NCBI GenBank assembly: GCA_942486035.1
Contig: CALNXK010000302.1
Location: 1-64,000, forward strand
From: Porites lobata
Taxonomy: Eukaryota; Cnidaria; Anthozoa; Scleractinia; Poritidae
DNA: 64,000 nucleotides
Direction: 5' to 3'
The notes under the pieces were generated by a model. That model worked only from the letters and a program-made list of their open reading frames with translations. It made no database searches and was not told where the DNA came from. Both the position numbers and the translations under genes were made by a program. Below, piece by piece: positions 53,457-63,817 of this stretch (positions are counted from its first letter, which is position 1; every line of letters starts with the position of its first letter).

Positions 53457-56450
53457 ATGTGCCAAGAATACCACTGTGATTGTTGCTATGATGAATTCCC
53501 GGCTGACTCCTGCAAATGCCTCGAGTGTTTCCATGGCGACCAAGATAATGAAGAAGGCGACAAACTTCTTCAAACCGGTAAATTCCCATCAAAGTCATGT
53601 TCATCGGAAAGTAACCGTTCTCCAGAAGCATGTACTTCAAAACCAAGCTGTGGTGGTGAAAACGATTTATGTAATGAAGAGAAAGCCTCCCCCTGTTGTT
53701 CTTCAAGCACCAAAGAAACATTTGAGGAGGAAAAAGCTCGACAGTCGGTTTGTAAGAGTGAATGCTGTTCTACAAATGAGGAGGACAAACCCAAGCCAGT
53801 TTTGTTAAGTGAAAACACCTCTCAACAGCAAGAATCACAGCCGCTACAGCCTGAGTGCTGCAATTCTTGTCAACCCACTGAAAGATCTGTAGATGATAAC
53901 ATGGCAGGGCGTCCTAATTCAAAAGATTCAACATGCTCTAAATCTAGTAGTCCTTGCCAAAGTTCACGTAGTCCGAAGAGGTCCCAGGGAGACACGAGTG
54001 CAAAATCAAGCAATCCTGGTGACGCAGTCAGGCGTTTTTCAGCGGTAGACACACTTTGCACCACCCCCTCATCTCCACTGCTACCAAAGGAGAGCGGAAG
54101 CAGTGAAAAGAAGCTGATTCCGCAACAGCGTACAACGAAACTGCGAGTTCAAAACATCTGCTGTTTATTGGAAAGTGGTTTGATTCAAGATACTTTAAAG
54201 CCGTTGGAAGGCGTGACATCCGTCGCCGTGAATGTAATCGGCCGAGTAGTGTATGTTCGTCATGAGCCGGAGGTGACGTCAGCTACAGATCTGGTTACCA
54301 CACTTAATCGAAAGCACCTGGGAGCGAGCATCATGGAGACTGGATCCCATCATTCCGCTAACAAGGGTGAAGGCCTGCCGCGTTCGTTATTGGCGTTTTT
54401 AATTTATCTTTTGCTGCAGAGTATTCTGTTAATAGTAATCGTGGTAGCGTTTCTAACAAAGGCAAAGTGGTTCCAGTGGGTGGCCATCGCTGAAATCGTC
54501 CTTGGTATCCCTCCAGTCTTGAAGAAAGCCTTTTTGTCCATTATAAACCGCACCGTTGACATCAACATCATGATGCTTATTGCCATAGCAGGAACGCTGG
54601 CCATTCAAGAGTGGCTGCAAGGTGCAGCTGTGGTGTACGTGTTCTCGTTCGCTGAGGCCATGCAGGGGTTGTGCATGTTTAAGGTTCAGCGGACTATCTC
54701 TGGACTCATGCTCGAAGCACCTCAAGTCGCCACATTAGCGAAAACCGGTGAATGTGTCTCAGTAGAGTCGGTTATCACAGGAACTGCCATTGCCATTAGA
54801 CCTGGTGAACTGATTCCATTGGATGGTGTGGTAGTAAAGGGTCAAGCAGCTGTGGATGAGAGTTCAGTTTCCGGGGAATCTGTCCCTGTGGGGAAAACAG
54901 TTGGCGCAAAGGTCTATAGCGGAACTGTCAATCAAAATGGATACCTGGAAATTGAGACTACATCCGACGCAACTTCCTCTACAGTCTCCAAAGTGGCACA
55001 ACTTGTTCAAGAAGCTCAAACTAGTTCAACGAGAACCGAAGTTGCTATAAACCGGTTTGCCAAGTACTATACACCAACTGTGGTTATTGTGGCAGCACTT
55101 GTTGTGATTGTTCCTGCCATACTTGGTGCCGCTGGGGTGGGGAACTATTCACATCACATTAAAGAATGGGGCCTACGAGCACTTGTTCTTCTGGTCATAG
55201 CTTGCCCCTGCGCCCTTGTCATGTCCACCCCGATCGCCGTGGTATGTGGCATCACTGCGGCTGCGCGAAGGGGAGCCTTGATTAAAGGTGGAGCTCATCT
55301 TGAGACGCTGGCTCAGTTGGAAGTTCTTGCGTTCGATAAGACTGGAACACTAACGGAAGGAAAGTTTCAAGTTGTTGACATAGAATGTTCTTTTGGTGTC
55401 AACGAAAGAGCTACATTACGCTTAGCCGCTGCTCTAGAGAGCAAGTCAAGCCATCCTCTCGCCGCAGCCATAGTAAATGAATTTTCTGGTTGCGTTACTG
55501 ATATGGTAACGTCACAGAGCGTTGTTTTGCCGGAAGTATCACGGTTTGAGCTTCACGGAGGACAAGGCATTTCCGGTATTGTCGAGGGCCATCTGGTTCA
55601 GATTGGGAACTATGAATTTCTTAATGATATTGCCGGAATAAAGCCCCGTAAATACATGAAAGACAAGTACAATACCTGGTGTGATGAAAGTAAGACGGTG
55701 ATATTTGTCTGTTTAGATGGTAACCTTGCGATGATGCTAGCGCTCGCGGACACGATCAGACAACACAGCCTGGAAACGATTGAGTGGCTGCGAAAGCTTC
55801 GAGTCCAGTCGGCAATGATTACCGGTGATAACTCGCAAACAGCCATGGCCGTGAAGAATAAGCTGGGACTGGACGAATGCATCGCTAAAATGAAACCGCA
55901 AAATAAACTGTCATGGGTGAAAGACAGACAAGCTGCCATAGATGTCGGTGATGGAGAAATGTTATATAGTGATCGGTGTTTTGCGTGTTGTTGCTGTTCC
56001 TGCGACAACACCAAGAATTGTATTGTCGGCATGGTTGGCGATGGAATCAATGATGGTCCAGCACTGGCTGCAGCGAATGTTGGGATTGCAATGGGTGCCG
56101 GAGGTACCGCCTTAGCAGTGGAAGCGGCCGATGTAGCACTGATGACCAATAACTTGGCCAAAATACCTGAGCTTATCGAACTTGGCCGTTTCTGTCGCCT
56201 TGTGGTTGCGGAAAATATTGCTTTATCCGTTGTTTTAAAGCTCGCTATGGTGATCGCAGCGCTTGCTGGGAAGGTTTCACTGTGGATGGCTGTTCTAGCT
56301 GACGTGCTTGGTTTACTGTTCGTGATACTAAATGGACTGAGACCACTTTGGAGCATAAAGGAACATGAAGACAAACACACTGATGTTGAACTTGCACTTG
56401 TAAAGAACGCTGGAAACAGTTACTCATATGGGGCTGTAGCTTCAAATTGA
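53457..56450 (+). CDS. P1B-type heavy-metal ATPase (Zn/Cd/Pb class)
   Basis: ATP-driven membrane exporter of divalent metals, 997 residues in one exon. In order: a Cys-rich tail (MCQEYHCDCC and several CC pairs, residues 1-150); a heavy-metal-binding domain with CCLLE (235-239), the CCxxE form of plant and protist zinc pumps rather than the CxxC of copper pumps; two helix pairs; actuator loop SGE (472-474); CPC in the sixth helix (583-585); phosphorylated Asp of DKTGT (627); HP motif (666-667); GDGIND hinge (861-866); and N-x7-K (920/928) with Asp 949 twenty residues later, the P1B-2 signature. The last motif reads DVL where DxG is usual. An insertion of about 40 residues before the hinge contains CFACCCCSCDNTKNC (841-855). 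The start at 53457 is chosen because a splice acceptor precedes it. Domestic animal copper pumps (ATP7-type) do not fit these motifs. Membrane location (plasma or vesicle) is not determined. Confidence 0.95.
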   Translation: MCQEYHCDCCYDEFPADSCKCLECFHGDQDNEEGDKLLQTGKFPSKSCSSESNRSPEACTSKPSCGGENDLCNEEKASPCCSSSTKETFEEEKARQSVCKSECCSTNEEDKPKPVLLSENTSQQQESQPLQPECCNSCQPTERSVDDNMAGRPNSKDSTCSKSSSPCQSSRSPKRSQGDTSAKSSNPGDAVRRFSAVDTLCTTPSSPLLPKESGSSEKKLIPQQRTTKLRVQNICCLLESGLIQDTLKPLEGVTSVAVNVIGRVVYVRHEPEVTSATDLVTTLNRKHLGASIMETGSHHSANKGEGLPRSLLAFLIYLLLQSILLIVIVVAFLTKAKWFQWVAIAEIVLGIPPVLKKAFLSIINRTVDINIMMLIAIAGTLAIQEWLQGAAVVYVFSFAEAMQGLCMFKVQRTISGLMLEAPQVATLAKTGECVSVESVITGTAIAIRPGELIPLDGVVVKGQAAVDESSVSGESVPVGKTVGAKVYSGTVNQNGYLEIETTSDATSSTVSKVAQLVQEAQTSSTRTEVAINRFAKYYTPTVVIVAALVVIVPAILGAAGVGNYSHHIKEWGLRALVLLVIACPCALVMSTPIAVVCGITAAARRGALIKGGAHLETLAQLEVLAFDKTGTLTEGKFQVVDIECSFGVNERATLRLAAALESKSSHPLAAAIVNEFSGCVTDMVTSQSVVLPEVSRFELHGGQGISGIVEGHLVQIGNYEFLNDIAGIKPRKYMKDKYNTWCDESKTVIFVCLDGNLAMMLALADTIRQHSLETIEWLRKLRVQSAMITGDNSQTAMAVKNKLGLDECIAKMKPQNKLSWVKDRQAAIDVGDGEMLYSDRCFACCCCSCDNTKNCIVGMVGDGINDGPALAAANVGIAMGAGGTALAVEAADVALMTNNLAKIPELIELGRFCRLVVAENIALSVVLKLAMVIAALAGKVSLWMAVLADVLGLLFVILNGLRPLWSIKEHEDKHTDVELALVKNAGNSYSYGAVASN

Positions 56451-57044
56451 CTAGTGCATTTTTAAGAGTTTTGGCAACATGACGGACACGCGTTTTCTAA
56501 AGAGCACTGCTCTATGCTTTGCCATTCAATTTAATTAATTCGCACCCTTTGAATAAGTAGAAAAGTTATAATAGTAATAATAGTAAGGAGAAATGAAAAA
56601 ATTATCACATTTAAAAAACAAGAAAAAAGCAATAGGAACAATGGTTTAAGGGATTTATAGTTATTGATAGGGAGTTTCGGATCACGTAAGACAACCACGG
56701 CAGAGAAAACGTCACGAAAAACTTAATTCAACTCCTGTCAATTTTTCATTTCATGCGATTATTCCAGCTCGCTAATCTGTAAAAAGCAAGACAATAGGCC
56801 AATTCTGAGTTCCAACAACCCTCACCATTAAAACAAGGCTAAATGCAAAGCCTTTTTTGTGATAATGAGTTTCATCTACATGAGAATAAGTAATCATTTT
56901 CATATCAATAGCTTCGCTTTTAACCTCGCTTTGAACAGAGGTTTCGGGCAGCTCAAAAATGACCTAATTTTCTTGGAATTGAATTCTTTCAAAATATATC
57001 AGAATAAAAAAAATTGCTTTTGTGAAACGCCATATCTAGTAATT
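56451..57044. other. 3' flank of the ATPase gene
   Basis: Presumed 3' untranslated region. No canonical AATAAA is seen in the first 400 bases. GAATAAG at about 56551 and AAGTTATAATAG may serve, or the signal is further on. AATAGCTTCGCTTTTAACCT (about 56908) resembles the end of repeat F. Confidence 0.4.
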
Positions 57045-57257
57045 TCATGTCATAGTCGAAATGTACCGAAAAACGTGATGCGCGTGCAGAGTTGTTTCTC
57101 TTAATATTGCGTATTCCTTTTTAGACGTTCGCGTCGTCGTTGTCCCTGCGAGACATCTTGTACTCTCTCTTTTGCACAAACTACGTCGAAGCGCAAGGGT
57201 TAAAAGGCTTGTCATCGTAATCACCGATAACAGAATAACGGAGGCAGATCTGCCCAT
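57045..57257 (-). CDS. Weak candidate: small signal-peptide reading frame
   Basis: From ATG at 57257 the minus strand reads MGRSASVILLSVITMTSLLT, then LALRRSLCKREST and a basic, Thr-rich end. The first 24 residues look like a secretory leader or membrane anchor. No family is recognised, there is no homologous copy in the window, and no splice or promoter evidence. It may be chance. Confidence 0.2.
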   Translation of the reverse strand: MGRSASVILLSVITMTSLLTLALRRSLCKRESTRCLAGTTTTRTSKKEYAILRETTLHAHHVFRYISTMT

Positions 57258-57278
57258 TTGAAACTGATAAAATGACAT

Positions 57279-59910
57279 TAGTAATTAAAAAGAATTACTA
57301 TCTGCATGCAAACTTAATTCAGATAGGTTACTAGGTTCAATGTAAGGATCTTATATCTGACTGATGATGTAGCAAAAGGTTTTAGTTACGTTCTTATCTA
57401 ACGGTACCTTTCACTTTTAAGCACAACTTTGCTCCAAGGAATAATAATAGACACTTTTCTTGAAATAACTTTTACAACAGTTGAGACAAGCTTTATTTAA
57501 AATTAATAGCAGTTTCATTACTACAGTAGCCTGCGAACGCAGACTTTTTTCCTGTTATTTCTCCTCTCCACCCAAAAGGAATTATCCCGGAGGGCCGAGC
57601 CATACAAAGCCGGAAATATGACTGACTGTAAATGTTGCTTCTAGCATGGCTAGAAGTTTTAAACTTTACTCCCAACTTAGACTGCAAAACAGTCTGTTTT
57701 TCTGCGTATTCAAGTACGCGCGAGCAGTCAAGCAAAAGCTCTGGAGCCAGGCTAAAAACGGAGAGCGAGACTGGGGGGAGGCTCGCGCGCTTCATGTGTA
57801 AGACGTTTAAGCTATGCTAAACCGATTTTGTGAAAAAACACCGACTGTTTGCAGTCTAATCCCAACTAGTTTGTAATATGGACATAGATTCTTCCGTATG
57901 CTTGAAAAAAGGTTTATTTGAGACATTTATTTACTGTTAATGTTACCTGCAGTTAAGTGGTGTGAATCGTAAGGTTGTAAGTTTCGAGTTGCAGCTTTTT
58001 CACCAATTTCGCTTGCTTTCAAAACTAAATATTGAAAATTAAATCAATTTCAAGGTGCATCACGTTATGAAATATGACGCCGTCGATCGATCTTTTAATT
58101 TGATCACAGGTAACCCAAACTCAGTATGGAGTATGGCCCGGATAATAGAGAGTTTAAGCTTCACGTACACGGCAAACGTCAGATTCAAGTTGAGAATTTC
58201 TCAAAATAGAAAATGAGGAGGCAAAAACAGCTCAAAACAGTTATTTTGGATTAAAAATTGCGTGAAACTACTAATTTATGCATAGAAATAATGAGCAGTA
58301 AACGACAACTAAATGGCAAAACTTGGTCACGTGGTCGCGTTTGCCGTTTGACGTAAACGTGATGCTGAACCTCTCCGTGAATATGGGATTTGTACTGGAA
58401 TCTCGGTTAAAGATTTATGGGATTCTCTAAGGGGTGAAGGAATGCTAAAATCTTAGGGACCTAACCACACGGGAAGCAAGAACAAAGCAGGAAAAAAGGT
58501 TAGGCACATTTATTCAGAATTTTTGCGTGTACTCATTTTCTTTAATCTATTCCTGGGATTCGCATTACTAATCCTTTACGTTCACGGTCATTTTCAGATT
58601 ACGCAAAATTATATCATATCAATGATTAAACTCCCATAGTGAGCTTGGGTTGCCTGTGGGATGATTTAGCTGAGTTCAAGTTGTATCCGCCTATGCTTAA
58701 AATTTTTCGTCGCGTCTTTCATGCTGGCCTAATAACTGACTGCCCCTGGGTCTCCGAGGATGTATGTGAGTAGAATACGATGCCTACAACATGAACTGTT
58801 CACATTCCTCTATTTTTCCTTAAGATCACGGGATTGAGCGCTTACCGGCCATCTTGAATTTTTTTTTCAGGCTCTGTTTTAGCAATTGCAAAAGTTGCGT
58901 CTATAACTGCGATGATCTTCTGTTATTTAATTCTTCACCCTCAGTTCCTATATATGATTTTCATATATTCAATATTTCATCAAAGATAAAAAGGTTTTGG
59001 TATATAGCTGACTCAATTCAATGACAGTTACTTTAAGCATTGGGAATTGCGCATTGGGAAGCTATTGTTTGGTGCATGGTCACTCATGTAAATCATCGCA
59101 GTAAGTTCCGTACGCCCAATTGTCATTTCCAGTTACCAAAGTAACCTTTATTGAATTACGTATAGATTGCGTTGGTTGTCATCACTTGTAGTCTCGTATA
59201 ACTTACTCTCCATTATTGGATTCTTCGTTTTCACCGTCAATGATAACAAAAAGGATGGCGTTAAAAAAACCGGAAACAAATTGAAACAGAAAATGAGGTA
59301 GGCAGGACTTTCCCTCCTGACTTTGCTCCACGAGTTAGTGTGATCCAGGTGTTCAGATAATGGAGAGTTGCGCGAAATAAACGGCGTAGAAAAAAAAGGA
59401 TACTTCCACCTCCATCCCCCATCGTTGTTTCTTCCAGCTCACTCCTCTTTGTCCCGTCCTCACTATCTGAACGCCTGTAGAAGGCTATATACCAGTGTGA
59501 AATTCTAACCACGGCTTCGCCAATTGCTACGGGCACAGGCTCGGCCGTTTAAAAGCGATCCCGCGAGCTACCTAGGTTAGTCCTTCATTTTTGATACTAA
59601 ACAGCAGAGGCTCTTGGGATACAACGTAGTCGTCCAAAATGACTCATGGGTAACAAAATAAGATATAACACCTTCGTAGAATAAACTTTCACTTTTAGTA
59701 GCGTATGGCGTGCATCGAGAAATGCCATTTCATTAGCGAATACACAGGACATTCAAAAAATTGACTTTTGCTACTAAGAAAGCGACTTGTGCAACAAGAG
59801 GTCTGAATAACGATTAGCAAACAAAAGGCTGAGTGGCATAAATTAATTGCTGGCGTTTTCAAAGTGGAAATGTGCAACATGAGATGCAACTACTATCGGA
59901 TTAAGGAGGG
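57279..59910. other. Unassigned stretch
   Basis: No firm gene. 57525-57770 has the words GCCTGCGAACGCAGAC and CTGGAGCCAGGCTAAAAACG, probably a repeat-derived segment. About 58163-58370 has imperfect inverted ends (CACGTACACGGCAAACG and, inverted, CACGTTTACGTCAAACGGCA), probably a MITE. On the minus strand an acceptor-like TAGCCTTCTACAG near 59476 precedes an acidic open run (RSDSEDGTKRSELEETTMGD), a possible but unsupported exon. Confidence 0.4.
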
Positions 59911-62556
59911 TAAGGTGGCTCGATGGAGTTTTTCAGGGTCAATACCTCCCAAGTTTGAGCATAAACTGCGTCGCCATTAACAAAGGTTTGGAGAAATTAC
60001 CACCACAGTTGTAAAGAAAGAAAAATGTTTTGATCAGGGTTACAAAGACGTCCAAGCTGTCATAGCAACAAAATGACACCATTACCTATTTTACTTGCAG
60101 CCGTATTCCTCAACAATGGGAACTCTTCTTTCAAAATCGATTACGGAAGCCTTTTCCTCCTGTAGCCCCCTGCATGTTCGTGACGTTTAAGCAAAATCTA
60201 TGGGAGCGTTATTGAGACATTTTGGGATGAAGCTTTTATGGTTAGAAAGACGGTAAAACAGGACAAACTTGGTGTTCGGCCGTTATCTATATTCAGAGGT
60301 ATTGTCAGTCTACAACTTTCATTTTCAGGTGAACAGCAGTAACTAAACATAGGCACGTTAAACGTGCGTGAGCTATTTTGAATGCTTCATTGTAACTTAA
60401 ATGCTTCAGTGTAACCTTACCAAGAGTGATGAATCTACCTTTTTCGTCCTAAATGTAGACTGGATTTTTGTGCGACATTGGGTATTGCCGTTTATAAATG
60501 AAAACGCGAAACGCTCAGATGCGTCGATCCTCATGCTATATATTCACTTTCCCCTGCCTTTCCCTGTTACATTTGGTGCAAGTTAAACAGATTATGAAAG
60601 TAAAATAAATATCTACCCACCAAACGTTGATTAGAAGGAAAACTCTAAGGTTTCCTCGGAGTTTCTTAAGCCAAAATGTGACTCATCGAATTCGAGTAGT
60701 TAAGAAATACCAGGATTCTTATCATTGTGGTAGATGGTTGCATCATCACAATTCACGCGGTTTTCACGAGCGATTCTACTCAGTGAAACAGTCCTTAACT
60801 CCAACAACTTATTTCTTTATGTTTTAAAAGCTATTGCTTCTTAAAAGACAAGAGCCTTTTTTAAGGCATTGGTTACAAAACGAAACAGGTGTTCATACGT
60901 TGAAGTTACTATTATTATTGTGAAAAGCCAATCTGCATGAGATGTACAATCACACAACTGGCACGTGAAAGTGTTGGACTTTGCCCCCTTTCGTTGTTCG
61001 TACGTGAGGGAATTCGAGTTATCACACGGTAAACAGAATTATAAAAATAACTCATGCACACAATTTGCTAAATAAAATACTTTTCAATAACTATAATGCT
61101 TAGTATGCAGGAAGAATGTATCATGTTGTTCACTTATTATTATTTTTTTGTTTTGCCGGAACGAAAAAAAAAGGTCTGTTGAACTTTGTAAGCGAGAGAA
61201 TAATATTTTTAAAGCTTGTTTACAGAATTAACAATACTCGGTACAGCTTTAAGAAAAATAAGCTGCCTTTCAAACTTGTAAAACCACATTTTATAGGCCG
61301 CATACTTTCAAATTTAAGTCCATATCTAAATATCAATTATTGCTTCACTGGAAGAGCTGTGAAAATATATGATCTTTTATACTCTACCTTGAAGCGGGTG
61401 AAACACAACTCATAAATATGTACGTTGTACCGTTCGCGATAGCCGAATCGGTCACAAATGTCTTGAAGCAGCATCCATACTAAAATATGAACCCTTAAAC
61501 AGCTGCATCACTGTTTACAGCGTTTGAATCATGAAGATATTTTATGTAATGCTTCCAAACACCTGTACCCGTGATAAAAGACAAAAAAATTGTGAAGGAT
61601 CAAGATGGCGGTCTCAAAGTGCCCTTGTTCGACCTTTACCAATGCCATGTTTAAATAGATGCCAAGGTCTCATTGGTTCCTAAGCATCAACTCATAGTAC
61701 CTTCAACCTTATTGGCTCTTGCAACAAACATCCCAACATACAAAGCCACAAAGATACAAAGCCACAAAGATACAAAGCCACAAAGATACATACGCTCACA
61801 CCACTGACATATGAGCTATTTTTTCAAAATAGCTCAACAAATACATCTGAAATGTGCAATCAGCTATTGTTGTCCACGAAAATATGAAACTTGGAGACAA
61901 TACCCCGTAATAAGAGGCTCATCACATGTTAACACGAAATTTCTGCCCAAAATTCGCGAATTATAGCACTTATTTTACTCCCTTGCAAGTTATCGAAAAT
62001 CTTGAGACTGAAAGGACATATAAAACGACGGTTAATCTCGAGAATAATAACAGCGCCTCGATACATACTAAGCAAATCCTTCTTTCTAGCTAGCAATCGG
62101 CTAAAGCTATCTCCATGATCTTTCACACACGTTTTTTAAAAGACTGAAACTATTATGAAATTGCATTTCAAAAGCGATTAGTTTTCTATAGACAACGGCC
62201 GAACATCAAAATTTCCAGTTTTTACCGTATTTCTAACATAAAAACTTTATCCCAAAATATCTCCAAAACGCTCTTATAGGTTTCGCTTGAACATCACGAA
62301 CATCGAGGCGGCTATTACAGGAAAAAGCTTACGTGAACAATTTTGGGAGAAGAGAAATACGGCTGCAAGTAAAATGGACAAAATGAAAATTTGTTTTGAT
62401 CGGGGTTACAATGACATGAGTTGTCATAGCAACGAAATGACGCCATTACCTAATACAGCTTTGGTGGTAATTTTTCCAAATCTTTGTTAATGGCGACGTA
62501 GTTTACGCTTAAACTTGGGAGGTATTGACCCTGAAAAAGCCCATCGAGCCACCTTA
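59911..62556. mobile_element. Long-inverted-repeat element with TAAGGTGGCTCGATGG ends
   Basis: The left arm (59911 to about 60300) is inverted in the right arm (about 62050-62556). The ends read TAAGGTGGCTCGATGGAGTT and CCATCGAGCCACCTTA. The arms are homologous to the core of hAT copies A (about 1258-1640) and B. In the right arm about 80 bp (62375-62452) are flipped relative to the rest. No target duplication could be fixed and no transposase is seen in the 2.65 kb. Confidence 0.75.
61740..61795 (+). repeat. Short tandem repeat, 17-bp period
   Basis: CAAAGCCACAAAGATA is repeated three times with little change. It lies within the interior of the 59911-62556 element. Confidence 0.85.
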
Positions 62557-62562
62557 ATCATC

Positions 62563-62875
62563 GACGACGGCAACGGCAGCAAAAACCTCACCCAGAAAAA
62601 ACGAATTCGCGCTGTTCCAAGCTTCTTCGCTCTTATTCCAACTTTTTTAATTTGTCAAATACTGGTGATTTTTTCAGGAGTTGATTTTTGCAGTTAAGCA
62701 CACAAAAGGAAAAAAAGAAAACCGGTTTTCTGGTATTTACGTCCTCCACAAACGTGAAATTAGCGAGTTCAGTTAACGTCGTAGTCGTGCAGGCAAAGAA
62801 AGCAAGAACATGGATGTTGTTTTGCAAATCTCCATCTATGGCCTTTTTGCCGTTCTCGTTACCTTTGCCGTCGTC
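62563..62875. mobile_element. MITE-like element with GACGACGGCAACGG ends
   Basis: GACGACGGCAACGG at the left is mirrored at the right (CCTTTGCCGTCGTC), with AACGAGAACGGCAA just inside the right end. It directly abuts the previous element. It is non-coding; no target duplication is clear. Confidence 0.55.
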
Positions 62876-63817
62876 TTTGCTTAAGCTTAAGATTCTAAGA
62901 CGAGAACGACTCAGTACGAGAACGAGATTTTCTCAATACCCTAAATAGCGCGCGCATGTGAACCAGCGTCATTTTAGGGGGAAAAGGCGATAGACGTCGC
63001 CATTCTACTACGAGTTTTAGCGATTTCGTAGTGGCGGAAAAAAGTTATCAAATGTTAGAAGTTTTACCCTTTTGCGATCGGGAGACGGTTTAGTCTCCTC
63101 CAATAAAGATAACCGTGTTAACTTTTATGGTGAAAAAAGTAAAATGCGGCTTTCCAATGAGTCTTTTTTTTAGAATACGCGGTATTCGTATATTATGCAT
63201 AGATTCATTTGCAGCTTAAGCGTATAGCAGTCGCATTTGCCCCGTTGGAATAATTTGGTTTTCAGCTTAACAACAATGAAGAATTCCAACGGGCAAATGC
63301 AGCTCCTGCAAATGAAACTACCGTGGTAAGAACATAAGAACGCGGACGTTAGTTTTGACACCAACGGGTTCTTTTCAGCTTGCAGTCACGTGACCTATCT
63401 CATACTGTGATACAACCTTTAAAATGCCAGAGACTGAAAAGAACATGAAAAAGCGGGTCTGCAATTTCTAGGTTTAAAACTCTAAACAGTGGTTAAATAA
63501 CAGAGAAAATACTGTATCTAGCAATGGGAAACCCTACTGGAACGCATTCATAATTGTCCACATTTTTTCCCATAACTTTTCCCACAATTTTTCCACATTC
63601 TGACAGCAATTAAATCTTAGCCTTCGGTGTCAATCATTTAAATATCGGCTTTCTAGCTAATGCTGATATTCTTTAAGTTTTATCCCATACTTTTTTCATT
63701 GGTCAGGTTCGAGATTGCATGCCGCAAAGGGTCTATGCAACCCTATAGAATTTAAGGCTTAGATCGTTTTCTAACTAATCAGATCTTTTGGGACTTGACG
63801 ATGATCTTCAACAGTTA
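62876..63817. other. Unassigned stretch, likely 3' UTR/flank of the zinc-finger gene
   Basis: Apart from the hairpin at 63206-63314 nothing is recognised. The part nearest 63818 would be 3' untranslated sequence of the minus-strand zinc-finger gene. Confidence 0.4.
63206..63314. repeat. Nested hairpin, about 109 bp
   Basis: The outer pair is CATTTGCAG/CTGCAAATG. The inner pair is GCATTTGCCCCGTTGGAAT with ATTCCAACGGGCAAATGC (one bulge). Together they form a long stem. It is a palindromic mini-transposon or a structured RNA. Confidence 0.7.

Noticed and set aside
55610..56380. 256-codon open frame on the minus strand
   Set aside because: It lies entirely opposite the conserved ATPase coding sequence and has no recognisable domain.
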